Shown piece after piece: positions 1 to 8,368 of a stretch of DNA of 34,357 nucleotides (the stretch's first letter is position 1; each line of letters begins with the position of its first letter). This DNA comes from Bacteroidia bacterium (GTDB lineage: Bacteria; Bacteroidota; Bacteroidia; SpSt-205): assembly GCA_025057135.1 (NCBI GenBank), contig JANWXY010000079.1:1-34357 (forward strand), read 5' to 3'. Both the position numbers and the translations under genes were made by a program. The notes beneath the pieces are model-generated. The model saw only the letters and a list, made by a program, of their open reading frames with translations. It was not told the origin of the DNA and made no database searches.

Positions 1-195
1 ATTTTTCACATAATATTAAGCCCCCAAATTAATGGCTTTTATATACACATAAAAACATTTTTTGTCCCCGCGTTTTTTTTTTTTTTATTTTTGTGTGTGG
101 GGGGGGCCCGCCCAATGGGCGCCCCCGCCCCACACAACGCTACCCCGCTATCGCCTCCTCTCCCCACACCTCCCCCTCATCTTTACCTTACATCC
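1..195. other. Low-complexity, homopolymer-rich non-coding stretch
   Basis: No convincing gene lies here. The stretch starts AT-rich, then has a 14-T run (73-86), a run of eight G (99-106), and a GC-rich imperfect inverted repeat around 103-126 (CGCCC/GGGCG stem, CC bulge, then a G-run facing a C-run). A C-rich, pyrimidine-rich tract continues to about 185. It lies downstream of the leftward lipoprotein gene, so it is that gene's 3' flank. On the lipoprotein's mRNA strand it is strongly G-rich and is followed by an A-run, not a U-run, so it does not look like a standard intrinsic terminator. The homopolymers also make this a likely place for sequencing or assembly error. Confidence 0.6.
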
Positions 196-1059
196 TCAAA
201 ACTCAAGCGCAAAGGTATCCTTGCCAATCACATTACTGCCTTCCTTGAAGGTAGCTATCACCCACCAGTCCCCAGTCATATTGAAAGGCACCTTTCCATC
301 GAATCGCCCAGGCTTTCCCTGAACAGGAGTAGCATTCTGAGCACCTGGCCCACCATCGTGACCCATACTGGGCATCCAGGTAAGGAGGTCTATTTGGGTG
401 ATATTGGTCGCTGCAGGAAAGCCAGAAGGACTCGTCGCGGGTTGGTCCATGTCTCTCTTATAGACATAAAACGAAACATCCTGCACACCTGTAGCAGCCT
501 TGTAAAGTTTCATCTCGTACAAGTATCTGGGGTTACTGGGATTACCAAACTGGCGACCACGCCTGACCCAGCTGCGCGGATGAGGATTAATCTGGACAGT
601 GAAGGATATAGTATCTGCATCTATCACTACATGCACTTTCCATGGCTGCCCCATCATTGTAGGCATCATGAAAAACGCAGCTCCATAGTACAAGCCATCT
701 TGACTCGGACCGCTTGGCTGCTCAGTTGGACAAGAGTGATTATGGTCGTTCATGTACATCATAGGTAAGAACCTTACATTGGTACCTGCGTACAAAGCAC
801 CCCCTCTCATCACCTTGGCTCTGAGGCGATAGTATCCTTCGGTGAGAGTATCCTGTCCCACGGGAAGTTCTGCTTCTAAGTCTACATGATATCTATTTTG
901 CGCATCATGCCCATGCCCCAGATTCACCCAGCGCATCTGGACAGTCCCCCCACCACCCCCGTGGTCGTGGTCATGGTCATCATCTTTTTTCTTCTTACAT
1001 CCTACGATAATCAGCGCCATAGACAGCGCTATTAGGCTAAGTACGCGTATCGTCTTCAT
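196..1059 (-). CDS. His/Met-rich lipoprotein with two YtkA/FixH-like repeats
   Basis: This is a 287-residue predicted lipoprotein. An N-terminal hydrophobic segment ends in a lipobox (LIIVGC, Cys about residue 21), followed by a KKKK-DDD-HDHDH-Gly stretch that could bind metal. The rest appears to hold two related units. Each has a Met/His-rich motif (MMYMNDHNHSCP; MPSMGHDGG), then a G-x-Y/F-x-G segment, an M-x-G-x-W core and a hydrophobic strand, as in YtkA/FixH-like domains. A role in periplasmic or surface copper or other metal handling is an inference from this composition. I chose the ATG at 1059 because a promoter element TACCTTTG ends 7 bases before it; an in-frame ATG at 1077 lies upstream of that element. 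The gene is divergent from the secreted-protein operon. Confidence 0.7.
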   Translation of the reverse strand: MKTIRVLSLIALSMALIIVGCKKKKDDDHDHDHGGGGGTVQMRWVNLGHGHDAQNRYHVDLEAELPVGQDTLTEGYYRLRAKVMRGGALYAGTNVRFLPMMYMNDHNHSCPTEQPSGPSQDGLYYGAAFFMMPTMMGQPWKVHVVIDADTISFTVQINPHPRSWVRRGRQFGNPSNPRYLYEMKLYKAATGVQDVSFYVYKRDMDQPATSPSGFPAATNITQIDLLTWMPSMGHDGGPGAQNATPVQGKPGRFDGKVPFNMTGDWWVIATFKEGSNVIGKDTFALEF

Positions 1060-1066
1060 ATCGCAG

Positions 1067-1074
1067 CAAAGGTA
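1067..1074 (-). promoter_or_regulatory. Bacteroidota -7 element (TACCTTTG) for the lipoprotein gene
   Basis: A perfect match to the Bacteroidota sigma-A -7 consensus TAnnTTTG, 7 bases before the ATG at 1059. No clear -33 TTTG was seen at the usual distance. Transcription should start 0-3 bases before the start codon. Confidence 0.65.
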
Positions 1075-1160
1075 CATTTTTTATTCAAATGAAAATTCCA
1101 TGAAAACTGCCCAAGGCTCCTGAGATGCACATATGCAGATAAGTTACCTCAGGAAATAGC

Positions 1161-1168
1161 TATATTTG
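1161..1168 (+). promoter_or_regulatory. Bacteroidota -7 element (TATATTTG) for the secreted-protein/recG operon
   Basis: A perfect TAnnTTTG match, 5 bases before the ATG at 1174. It implies a leaderless or near-leaderless transcript. It shares a 114-base divergent intergenic region with the lipoprotein promoter. Confidence 0.65.
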
Positions 1169-1173
1169 CCTAC

Positions 1174-4100
1174 ATGGCGCTACCTCGCTGGCTTGGACTC
1201 GGCTTGTGCGCAGCGATATGGGCTCAGGAATGTGGTATCATATATGTCTCTCCCACAGGCGCAAGTAGTGGAACTGCGGGCACTCGAACGAACCCCGCAA
1301 GTCTCACCTATGCTTTGACTTTGATATCGCCTTCGGCTCGGTATTTACGATTAGCAGCAGGAACATATACCCTCAATGCACCGCTTATTTTACCAGCAGA
1401 CAGTGTGATTATTGAGGGAGGATACTTACCTGCACAAGGCTGGAAAAAATCAAATACTGCCATAACGAAGCTCGTACGCGCTGCTGTGAATATTGAGCCT
1501 TCGCCGCCTCGGCTGACAGCCATCGCAGCGGTGAGTCGTCGTGGCTTTCGCCTCCAAGACTTAGAAATAGAGGTAGCTAATGCCCCCAGTGCGGGAGTCT
1601 CCACCTACGGCGTGTATTTGAATGGCTGCCGAGATTATACCATAGCCCGATGTAAAATCCATGCAGGTAAAGGCGGAGATGGAGTAAATGGCTCCCCTGG
1701 AACGAATGGCGCAGCTGGCGCTCCCGGGCAACCAGGCGGACTGGGATGTCAGCGATGCGACCCTACTACCGCTCCATTTACAAATCTCGGCGGTGCAGGG
1801 GGCAGCAGCTGGTCAGGAGGTGCTCGGGCAGGTGGAGCAGGAGGCAATGGAGGAGCTCGTGGTACAGGAACAAACTGCCTCTTATGTAGCCTCTGCGACC
1901 CAAGCATAGCATCCGCCCCCAATGGACAAAACGGCACGGCTGGCAGCGGTCCAGGAGGAGGCGCCGGGGGCATAGGCAAACCTGGTCTTTGCTACTGTAA
2001 TAATGGGCTCAATGCCACAGACATCATAAATTTTTTCAATAACTGTCCCACCCACTTCAGTCAGCCAGACCACACGGGTACTGACGGTCAGCCAGGCACA
2101 AATGGTCAGGATGGTCAAGATGGACTGGATGGAATAGCTCAGTTCACAGGTGGATACTTTGTCCCGCAGGATGGCACGGATGGTACAGATGGCACGGATG
2201 GTAGTGGGGGGGGCGGTGGTGGGGGCGGCGGCAGTGTGGGGTGCATTCCCGGCTTCAGCGGTATAACATACAACTGGAATAGTCCGGGCGGTGGCGGCGG
2301 CGGTGGAGGTGAAGGAGGCCAGCGGGGCACTCGCGGCACCCGAGGCACAGCCGGTGGGGGCAGCTTTGCGGTCTTCCTCTGGGCTAACGGTCCTAATGGG
2401 GTAATCAAAGACTGCCGACTAACCTCAGGCGGCCCAGGTGCAGCCGGTCTCGGCGGCGCAGGTGGAATCGGTGGTGCTGGCGGGATAGGAGGCGCCCCCG
2501 GCAATGATAGACTACTCAACGGAGGTAATGCCGCCGGCTGTGAAGGGGGAGCTGGCGGGCGCGGTGGCAATGGCGGACGCGGCGGTAATGGCGGACGCGG
2601 CGGTAATGGTTCCGCCGGTGTAGCTTACACCTTGTATGAGCACGCTGCCCCCGGAACCTACCCAGCCATCGTTCAAAATGGCTACAATCCCCTCGAGCCT
2701 CCCATCACCGTAGATAATATCCCCTCATGTACCTACCAGCCAGTCTCCGTATCTACCAGTGCCACAGGCTCTTATTTTGTCTGGAATACAGCAGGTAATC
2801 CCACCGCCCTTACCGCTTCTTCTGGCACTGTCTTTTATCCTTCCGAGGGCGCAAAAACCCCCACCCTCCTGGTAGATGGACTACCTTACTCTTATGCGGA
2901 CTTTATCCTCATCACCCGTCAGACACCTCTACCCCAGATTCAGGCATCTACTTTTACGACTTGTGTAGGCGCTCCTGTTTCATTCTCCACACCCGTAGCG
3001 GCTGATGGATATGAATGGCTTTTCCCCGGAGGCACTCCTACATCTTCCCTATCACAGAATCCTCCACCTGTCATTTTTTCCACTCCCGGAGCTTACTGGA
3101 TCAAGCACCGCATCAGCACTACCTGCTGTGGCCCTTCTCCTTGGGACAGTGTATTAGTGTATGTCGTAAGCACACCCCAGCCCACTCTAATACCCGATAC
3201 TTTTCGCTGTCAAACCGACCCGCCAGTGCTTCTTTCTGTAAATGCATTTCCAGGGGCAAGCATCACCTGGTACTACAATGGTAACATCGTAGCCACAAAT
3301 GTACCTTCCTATGCTGCGAGTAGTGCAGGGCAGTATGTCGCAGCCGTCTCTTATCCTGGTGGGTGCATCGGACGGGATACTTTCAATCTGCAGGTGCTTC
3401 CCAATATCCCCGTGAATCTCGGTCCAGATATCAACCTATGCGCCGGCGATCCGCCACCACTCCTAAATGCAGGTCTTCCTGGGCATCAATATCTCTGGAC
3501 CCTCAATGGCGTGGCGATAGCGACAACCCAGACTTTAGTTGCGACTCAAAGCGGTGTCTATGCCGTACTGGTGAGCAATAGCTCTGGCTGTACAGGAACT
3601 GATACCGTCCGAGTAAACTACAATACTTTCGCGGTAAATCTGGGGCCTGATCAGACGCTGTGTGCCCCGTCGGTTACTTTAGATGCTGGTCCGCAAGCAC
3701 TAAACTGCCAATGGTTTTTGAATAATGCCTCCCTTCCAATCACAGGGTGCCAGTTATTAGCCACGACTTCTGGTATATACAGCGTAGTCGCTCAAAACTC
3801 TGCCGGCTGCATCGCCTCTGATAGCATAGTAGTAACCTTAGGCAGCGCCATAAATGCTCAATTTGCTGCCCCGGCGACAGCGCAAGTGGGGCAGCCGGTC
3901 AGCTTCACTGACCAAACTACACCCACACCTACCCAACGGCTGTGGAACTTCGGAGATGGCTCAGCTCCCGTCAGTGGAATAGCCAATCCTACCCATACTT
4001 ACACGCAAGCTGGCCGCTTCCCCGTCGTACTCTCTGTAGGAAATGGTCTATGCACCGATACAGCCGTTCAAGAGATAGAAGTGCGATGGGACTGCAGCAG

Positions 4101-4623
4101 TCTGGGACTTCAAGCCAACTTCACCGCAGCGCCCAATCCCGTAGACTTGAACGCAGGAGGCGGTACCGTTTATTTTACCAATACCTCTGCAAATGCCAAT
4201 CAATATCTCTGGCGCTTCGGTACGGGCGATACCAGTACCAGCTTTTCTCCTTCGTATGCCTACACCCAACCAGGTACATATACTGTCACCCTCGTAGCCA
4301 TTAACTTCAACTGCCGGGATAGCATCAGCCGTCCGATTACCGTCGTGCGCGCTGAACCGCAGTCTCCTACAGCTCTACATGCCGCCCAATCTCAGATAAC
4401 AGTATATCCAAACCCCGTACAAGATATACTCCACCTAAACCTTCCAGATGGCGCATGGACAATCTCCCTGTATGAATCCACAGGTCGCCTCGTGAGAGAA
4501 TGGGCTATTTCTCATGGAGGAAAGCATGCAGTATCTCTGCAAGGCTTAGCGGCGGGATATTACACACTCACGATAGCCTCACTGTCGCTGGGAGAGTATA
4601 GAGCCCGTCTGCTCAAATATTGA
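1174..4623 (+). CDS. Large secreted T9SS cargo: beta-helix with Gly-rich insert, Ig-like and PKD domains
   Basis: An 1149-residue secreted protein. A signal peptide (about 1-18, ending ...AAIWAQ) leads into a pectin-lyase-like start (IYVSPTG..., RYLRLAAGTYTL, VIIEGGYLP). Residues about 164-480 are an extreme Gly/Asn/Ala/Asp-rich segment with collagen-like G-x-y runs, DGT repeats, poly-Gly and a few Cys clusters (CQRCDP, CLLCSLCDP). A beta-helix-like phrase (NGVIKDCRLTSGG) reappears inside it, so it looks inserted into a beta-helix. Then come about three Ig-like repeats with the LGPD-x-x-LC signature (about 670-889), two PKD domains (about 890-969 and 980-1060; NFGDGS, RFGTGD) and a clear type A T9SS sorting domain (about 1076-1149; YPNP, STGRLV, GLAAGYYTL). 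Likely a cell-surface adhesin or structural protein. recG follows by TTGA overlap. Confidence 0.85.
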   Translation: MALPRWLGLGLCAAIWAQECGIIYVSPTGASSGTAGTRTNPASLTYALTLISPSARYLRLAAGTYTLNAPLILPADSVIIEGGYLPAQGWKKSNTAITKLVRAAVNIEPSPPRLTAIAAVSRRGFRLQDLEIEVANAPSAGVSTYGVYLNGCRDYTIARCKIHAGKGGDGVNGSPGTNGAAGAPGQPGGLGCQRCDPTTAPFTNLGGAGGSSWSGGARAGGAGGNGGARGTGTNCLLCSLCDPSIASAPNGQNGTAGSGPGGGAGGIGKPGLCYCNNGLNATDIINFFNNCPTHFSQPDHTGTDGQPGTNGQDGQDGLDGIAQFTGGYFVPQDGTDGTDGTDGSGGGGGGGGGSVGCIPGFSGITYNWNSPGGGGGGGGEGGQRGTRGTRGTAGGGSFAVFLWANGPNGVIKDCRLTSGGPGAAGLGGAGGIGGAGGIGGAPGNDRLLNGGNAAGCEGGAGGRGGNGGRGGNGGRGGNGSAGVAYTLYEHAAPGTYPAIVQNGYNPLEPPITVDNIPSCTYQPVSVSTSATGSYFVWNTAGNPTALTASSGTVFYPSEGAKTPTLLVDGLPYSYADFILITRQTPLPQIQASTFTTCVGAPVSFSTPVAADGYEWLFPGGTPTSSLSQNPPPVIFSTPGAYWIKHRISTTCCGPSPWDSVLVYVVSTPQPTLIPDTFRCQTDPPVLLSVNAFPGASITWYYNGNIVATNVPSYAASSAGQYVAAVSYPGGCIGRDTFNLQVLPNIPVNLGPDINLCAGDPPPLLNAGLPGHQYLWTLNGVAIATTQTLVATQSGVYAVLVSNSSGCTGTDTVRVNYNTFAVNLGPDQTLCAPSVTLDAGPQALNCQWFLNNASLPITGCQLLATTSGIYSVVAQNSAGCIASDSIVVTLGSAINAQFAAPATAQVGQPVSFTDQTTPTPTQRLWNFGDGSAPVSGIANPTHTYTQAGRFPVVLSVGNGLCTDTAVQEIEVRWDCSSLGLQANFTAAPNPVDLNAGGGTVYFTNTSANANQYLWRFGTGDTSTSFSPSYAYTQPGTYTVTLVAINFNCRDSISRPITVVRAEPQSPTALHAAQSQITVYPNPVQDILHLNLPDGAWTISLYESTGRLVREWAISHGGKHAVSLQGLAAGYYTLTIASLSLGEYRARLLKY
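2170..2205 (+). repeat. 9-bp tandem repeat encoding DGT units
   Basis: Four 9-base units of the form GATGGyrCr encode DGT-DGT-DGT-DGS inside the Gly-rich region of the secreted protein. They are directly followed by a G-rich run encoding poly-Gly. Such repeats can change length by slippage without breaking the frame. Confidence 0.75.
2554..2607 (+). repeat. 18-bp tandem repeat (three units) in the Gly-rich region
   Basis: Three consecutive 18-base units encode GGRGGN. The second (2572-2589) and third (2590-2607) are identical and the first (2554-2571) differs at a few bases. Identity at the DNA level suggests recent duplication. Confidence 0.85.
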
Positions 4624-6731
4624 GGATGACGCAGGCAGACGTATGGAAAAGTAGCCTCGCTTATCTGAAAGGGGTCGGACCTCGCCGCGCCGAGGTGCTC
4701 AGAACCGAGTTAGCGCTCTCTACTTATGAGGACTTGCTGTACTATTTCCCGCGCCGCTATTTAGACTACGCTCAAATAACTCCTATCGCTCACGCGCGTC
4801 CAGATCAAGAAGGCGTGTTTCAAGGAAAGTTAGGCCCCCTGCAAGTAAGAGCTACGGGAGGGGGCAAACGCGCCATCCTCACAGGTACGCTATACGATGG
4901 GCAAGCATGGATGGAGCTGATTTGGTATCAAGGCTGGGAATGGCTTCGTCAAAAACTCTCACCCGGGCAGGAAGTTTTAGTTATTGGTCGCCCTACTTAC
5001 AAAAAGCGCCTTTTGCAAATAGCCCATCCCGACATCATACCACTCAGTGCCGGCAAGTCTCCCCAGCACTTTCTAAGAGTGTATCCTGTCTATCCCCTCA
5101 CAGAGAAACTTCGTCAGGTAGGATTGGATAACAAGCGATTTCACATGCTTTTTGAAGAGTTGTATCGCCTCACCCAGTTCAAGCAAGAGGACCCTATACC
5201 TGAGAGCATTCGGGAAAGGTACAATTTACCGCCCTTGTCAGAAGCTTTACACGCCCTCCACCTGCCCACTTCAGTGGAAGAAGCAGAGCGGGCACTCCAG
5301 CGCTTCAAGTTTCAAGAGTTTTTCCTTCTGCAGGTACTGCTTATTCGTCGGAAACATTTCCTCAAGTCTCAATACACCGCCCCAGCTTTCACCCAAGCAG
5401 GTCCGTTAGTAAGTGAGTTTTACGAAAAGTACTTACCCTTTGCTCTGACAGAAGCTCAGAAGCGGGTCATCAAAGAAATCCGCCGCGATATGGCGCTCAG
5501 CACGCCGATGAATCGGCTCATTCAAGGCGATGTAGGCAGTGGAAAAACTATTGTAGCCTTATTTGCTTCTCTCATCGCTATTGGGAATGGCTACCAGGTG
5601 GCCCTCATGGCACCAACGGAAGTTTTAGCGGAGCAGCATGCCCGAAGCTTTCGTAAGTGGCTCGCCCCGTTGGGAGTGGGCGTAGGCTTGCTCTTGGGTA
5701 GCACCTCTCCCTCCCAGAAGCGTCGTACTTTGGATAAACTCGCCACCGGAGAGCTCGCCTGCATCATCGGCACTCATGCCCTTTTTCAAAAAAATGTCCA
5801 GTATCACCGATTAGGGCTTACTATCATAGATGAGCAGCATAAGTTTGGGGTCAAGCAGCGAGCAGCTCTGTGGGAAAAAGCTCATCCTTACCGTCCTCAT
5901 AATCTTCTGCTCACAGCCACCCCAATTCCACGCACCTTAGCCCTGTCCGTATATGGCGATGTGGATGTATCGGTAATTGATGAGCTGCCCCCCGGACGAC
6001 AGCCAGTGAAAACCCTCATCCGGACCGAGGTACATCGCCAAGAGATTTGGAACCTTCTCCGTGCTGAGCTACAGAAAGGACGACAAGCTTATATTATTTA
6101 TCCCCTTGTGGAAGAGTCAGAAAAGCTGGACCTCAAAGCCGTAGAGGAAGGCTTTGAAGTGGTACGTAAAGCCTTCCCCGAGTATGCCGTGGGAATCGTC
6201 CATGGGCGGATGAATAGCGAACGAAAAGAGCGCGAAATGCATCTCTTCAAGTCAGGGCAAACCAAAATCTTAGTAGGAACTACGGTCGTTGAAGTCGGAG
6301 TAGATGTACCGAATGCCACTGTACTGATTGTGGAACATGCGGACCGCTTCGGACTTTCTCAGCTTCATCAGCTGCGCGGACGCGTCGGACGCGGGCAGTA
6401 CGCTTCTTATGCGATTTTCATGGCGCCAAATGACCTTTCAGAGAGTGCTTTGGAGCGGCTGCGCGCATTGGCCCAGTACAACGATGGCTTTCACATCGCT
6501 GAAATAGACCTAAAGCTGCGCGGACCAGGCGACTTCTTGGGAACAAAACAAAGTGGGCTCCCTGAGTTCAAAGTCGCAGATATCATCCGCGACCAAGCCA
6601 TCCTTCGCCAGGCCCGACAAGCAGCCGAGGACCTCATAGGCCAAGACCCTTCCCTGACCCTGTATCCCACATTACAAGCCTATCTCACTACTTATGCGAA
6701 AAAGCACAGCTTAGAGCTCTTTACCGCCTGA
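4620..6731 (+). CDS. recG: ATP-dependent DNA helicase RecG
   Basis: 703 residues, close to the usual length of RecG, the superfamily 2 helicase that remodels stalled forks and branched DNA in the cytoplasm. Visible parts in order: an N-terminal KGVGPRRAE helix-hairpin segment, the OB-like wedge domain (about 60-180), Walker A GDVGSGKT, the DEQH box (IIDEQHKFG), LLTATPIPRTLA, the helicase C-terminal half with VGVDVPNATVLIVEHADRFG, QLRGRVGRG, and the RecG C-terminal FLGTKQSG motif. A TTG at 4620 overlaps the preceding stop as TTGA; an ATG at 4626 is the alternative, two codons in. I prefer TTG because the same overlap recurs at two other junctions in the window. It is the last gene of its operon. 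Confidence 0.97.
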   Translation: MRMTQADVWKSSLAYLKGVGPRRAEVLRTELALSTYEDLLYYFPRRYLDYAQITPIAHARPDQEGVFQGKLGPLQVRATGGGKRAILTGTLYDGQAWMELIWYQGWEWLRQKLSPGQEVLVIGRPTYKKRLLQIAHPDIIPLSAGKSPQHFLRVYPVYPLTEKLRQVGLDNKRFHMLFEELYRLTQFKQEDPIPESIRERYNLPPLSEALHALHLPTSVEEAERALQRFKFQEFFLLQVLLIRRKHFLKSQYTAPAFTQAGPLVSEFYEKYLPFALTEAQKRVIKEIRRDMALSTPMNRLIQGDVGSGKTIVALFASLIAIGNGYQVALMAPTEVLAEQHARSFRKWLAPLGVGVGLLLGSTSPSQKRRTLDKLATGELACIIGTHALFQKNVQYHRLGLTIIDEQHKFGVKQRAALWEKAHPYRPHNLLLTATPIPRTLALSVYGDVDVSVIDELPPGRQPVKTLIRTEVHRQEIWNLLRAELQKGRQAYIIYPLVEESEKLDLKAVEEGFEVVRKAFPEYAVGIVHGRMNSERKEREMHLFKSGQTKILVGTTVVEVGVDVPNATVLIVEHADRFGLSQLHQLRGRVGRGQYASYAIFMAPNDLSESALERLRALAQYNDGFHIAEIDLKLRGPGDFLGTKQSGLPEFKVADIIRDQAILRQARQAAEDLIGQDPSLTLYPTLQAYLTTYAKKHSLELFTA

Positions 6732-6745
6732 TAGCTACTGTGCGC

Positions 6746-7852
6746 TCATAAGGAGCCGCTGTGCTCTTCGTTCTTATCCCCATCTCTTAAAAACAATCTG
6801 GACTTTGTATCTGGAAGTATCTCTGCCTGTGTGCCCAGAGGGGCTACAACTGTCCAAAAAGGAGAAGGCTTTATCCAAGAACGAGGCGTATCTACACAAG
6901 CTCTCAGGATACTTTCCCACCGCCATCCAGCCATCCATAGGCGCCTCACCACTGGCCACAGAGAGAGAGAGGGACTATTCGCCAAACTATCTGTACCCAA
7001 CATCAAGCGGTGGACGTACCGCTGCCAAAAATGAAGTGGCGGAAGACGGCGAAAGAGATGATAGTTTGCTTCAGGACACAGAATCACATAAAGCCGCGGA
7101 AATCTCTGGAAAAGCCGCTCCATTAGAGTAGCTGGTGCCTCCGTAGCATGAACCAACCATATCGCAGGTACTCTATGATGAAGGCGACGAAGGTGAGTCT
7201 GCCACCGCACCGGGTGCGGCCTCCTAACGAAGTGTTGAAAAAATCTCAGAAAAGGCCCTCTCCCAGAATCTAACCATAGCCGCTCCTCCCAGCTTTCGTA
7301 AAAGTGTATGCTGAGGGGATAAGCTGAACGGCGTCGCGCTCGCCTCAATAGGACTTTACTAAGGGCATAAAAACTATGTGGCGTGAGAGGATAGCCTAAA
7401 CGCCTCATCGCATGCCAGCGACGAACCCCACCTTTCCTCAAACCGAAAAATTCCCCCACTGCTTGTACAAATGTTCCTTCGAGGATAGCTGCTGGGGGAA
7501 GGGGACTATTCTGGTGGGAAATAAATGCACAGGTCCCTTCCTGAAAAGCCTCTGTGAGCGCAGCACGAATCTCGGCCGCAGAAGCCTGCCCACGTGTCAG
7601 ACCCATACGAGCCAAAAAGTCAATCATACCTAACCCCTTGCCTATGCCCCCCCGTAGATGCGACAACTCAAGATGTGTATGCATATTGCCCCAACAAGGG
7701 GACAAAAGCCCTTCTACTTTCTCAGCGATGGACTGAGACTCCGGGGAAAAATAAACTACCTCGCCCTCATGCAGCCGTACCGTCGGATGATGCCACAATC
7801 GCCCATTATAGTATAGCCATTGCGGAGAAAAATACCCCGAGGGCAATCTCAC
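6746..7852 (-). CDS. Amidohydrolase-family deaminase/hydrolase
   Basis: 368 residues of the metal-dependent amidohydrolase superfamily (TRZ/ATZ, cytosine-deaminase-like branch). Motifs seen: the metal-binding HxH in [12 protein letters not shown], a later SIHFYES segment, [15 protein letters not shown], and the Asp of [12 protein letters not shown]. The substrate cannot be read from the sequence. Members of this branch include SAH/MTA deaminases and aminofutalosine deaminase of the futalosine menaquinone route, which is a possibility only. I chose the GTG at 7852 because it overlaps the stop of the HNH gene as GTGA. Longer versions starting at TTG codons near 7885 or 7918 would add non-conserved residues inside the HNH gene. 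Last gene of the leftward operon, convergent with recG with 14 bases between stops. Confidence 0.82.
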   Translation of the reverse strand: MRLPSGYFSPQWLYYNGRLWHHPTVRLHEGEVVYFSPESQSIAEKVEGLLSPCWGNMHTHLELSHLRGGIGKGLGMIDFLARMGLTRGQASAAEIRAALTEAFQEGTCAFISHQNSPLPPAAILEGTFVQAVGEFFGLRKGGVRRWHAMRRLGYPLTPHSFYALSKVLLRRARRRSAYPLSIHFYESWEERLWLDSGRGPFLRFFQHFVRRPHPVRWQTHLRRLHHRVPAIWLVHATEAPATLMERLFQRFPRLYVILCPEANYHLFRRLPPLHFWQRYVHRLMLGTDSLANSPSLSLWPVVRRLWMAGWRWESILRACVDTPRSWIKPSPFWTVVAPLGTQAEILPDTKSRLFLRDGDKNEEHSGSL

Positions 7853-8352
7853 ACTCGGGCTTCTAACATAAGATAGGGGCGCCAAGAGGTATCTACCTCT
7901 TCTGCTCCCCGCAACCAAAATAGCAGATAATGCGGTTTGCGGGGGCGTATCAGAAGCGGCATGCCAGCTTGTTGAGGCGTTCGATTGCCTTTTTGACGAT
8001 TACACGACTCGCAAGCCGTGACCAAATTTTCCCAAGAGCTTTCCCCGCCTTGACTCCGAGGTATCACATGATCTATAGTTAGGTTATGAGAAGTGCCACA
8101 ATAAGCACAGCGAAACCCATCCCGGCGAAAGATATTCTGACGGGTGAGAGGAATATGCTTATATGGCACGGGAACATATCGCATCAGGCGAATAATACTT
8201 GGAAACGCATATTCTGTACGAACGGTGCGTAGGCGGCGATCGGAGCGGGCTTCCACAACCTCCGCTTTTTGCTTGAGCACGAGAATAATCGCCCGTCGCC
8301 ATGTAGTTATGTGTATAGGCTGATAATCGTAGTTGAGTACGAGGACCGCCAC
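7849..8352 (-). CDS. HNH endonuclease family protein
   Basis: 167 residues from a GTG start. The N-terminal part ([19 protein letters not shown]) and the C-terminal HNH module match a small stand-alone HNH family common in Bacteroidota and cyanobacteria. The zinc site is two Cys pairs, CAYC and CESC, around the catalytic DHVIP motif and the N-x-V-T-AC segment. It would be a metal-dependent nicking or cutting nuclease in the cytoplasm; its biological role is unknown for the family. It lies 16 bases after the NlpC gene and overlaps the amidohydrolase by four bases, so it is co-transcribed with metabolic genes. No methylase or specificity subunit is nearby, so a restriction role is unsupported. 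Confidence 0.88.
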   Translation of the reverse strand: MAVLVLNYDYQPIHITTWRRAIILVLKQKAEVVEARSDRRLRTVRTEYAFPSIIRLMRYVPVPYKHIPLTRQNIFRRDGFRCAYCGTSHNLTIDHVIPRSQGGESSWENLVTACESCNRQKGNRTPQQAGMPLLIRPRKPHYLLFWLRGAEEVDTSWRPYLMLEARV

Positions 8353-8368
8353 GCTCTACACCTTTTAG

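Noticed and set aside
86-93. TATTTTTG match to the -7 promoter consensus
   Set aside because: It arises within a T-run and has no start codon or gene at the expected distance.
91-768. Plus-strand open frame of 225 residues opposite the lipoprotein gene
   Set aside because: Low-complexity start in the G-run, no domain, and lies antisense to a gene with a lipobox and promoter.
2139-2570. Minus-strand Pro-rich open frame (143 residues)
   Set aside because: It is the mirror of the Gly codons in the secreted protein; composition is explained fully by that.
7849-8352. HNH gene as part of a restriction or defence island
   Set aside because: No methyltransferase, specificity, toxin or phage gene nearby; neighbours are metabolic and cell-wall genes.
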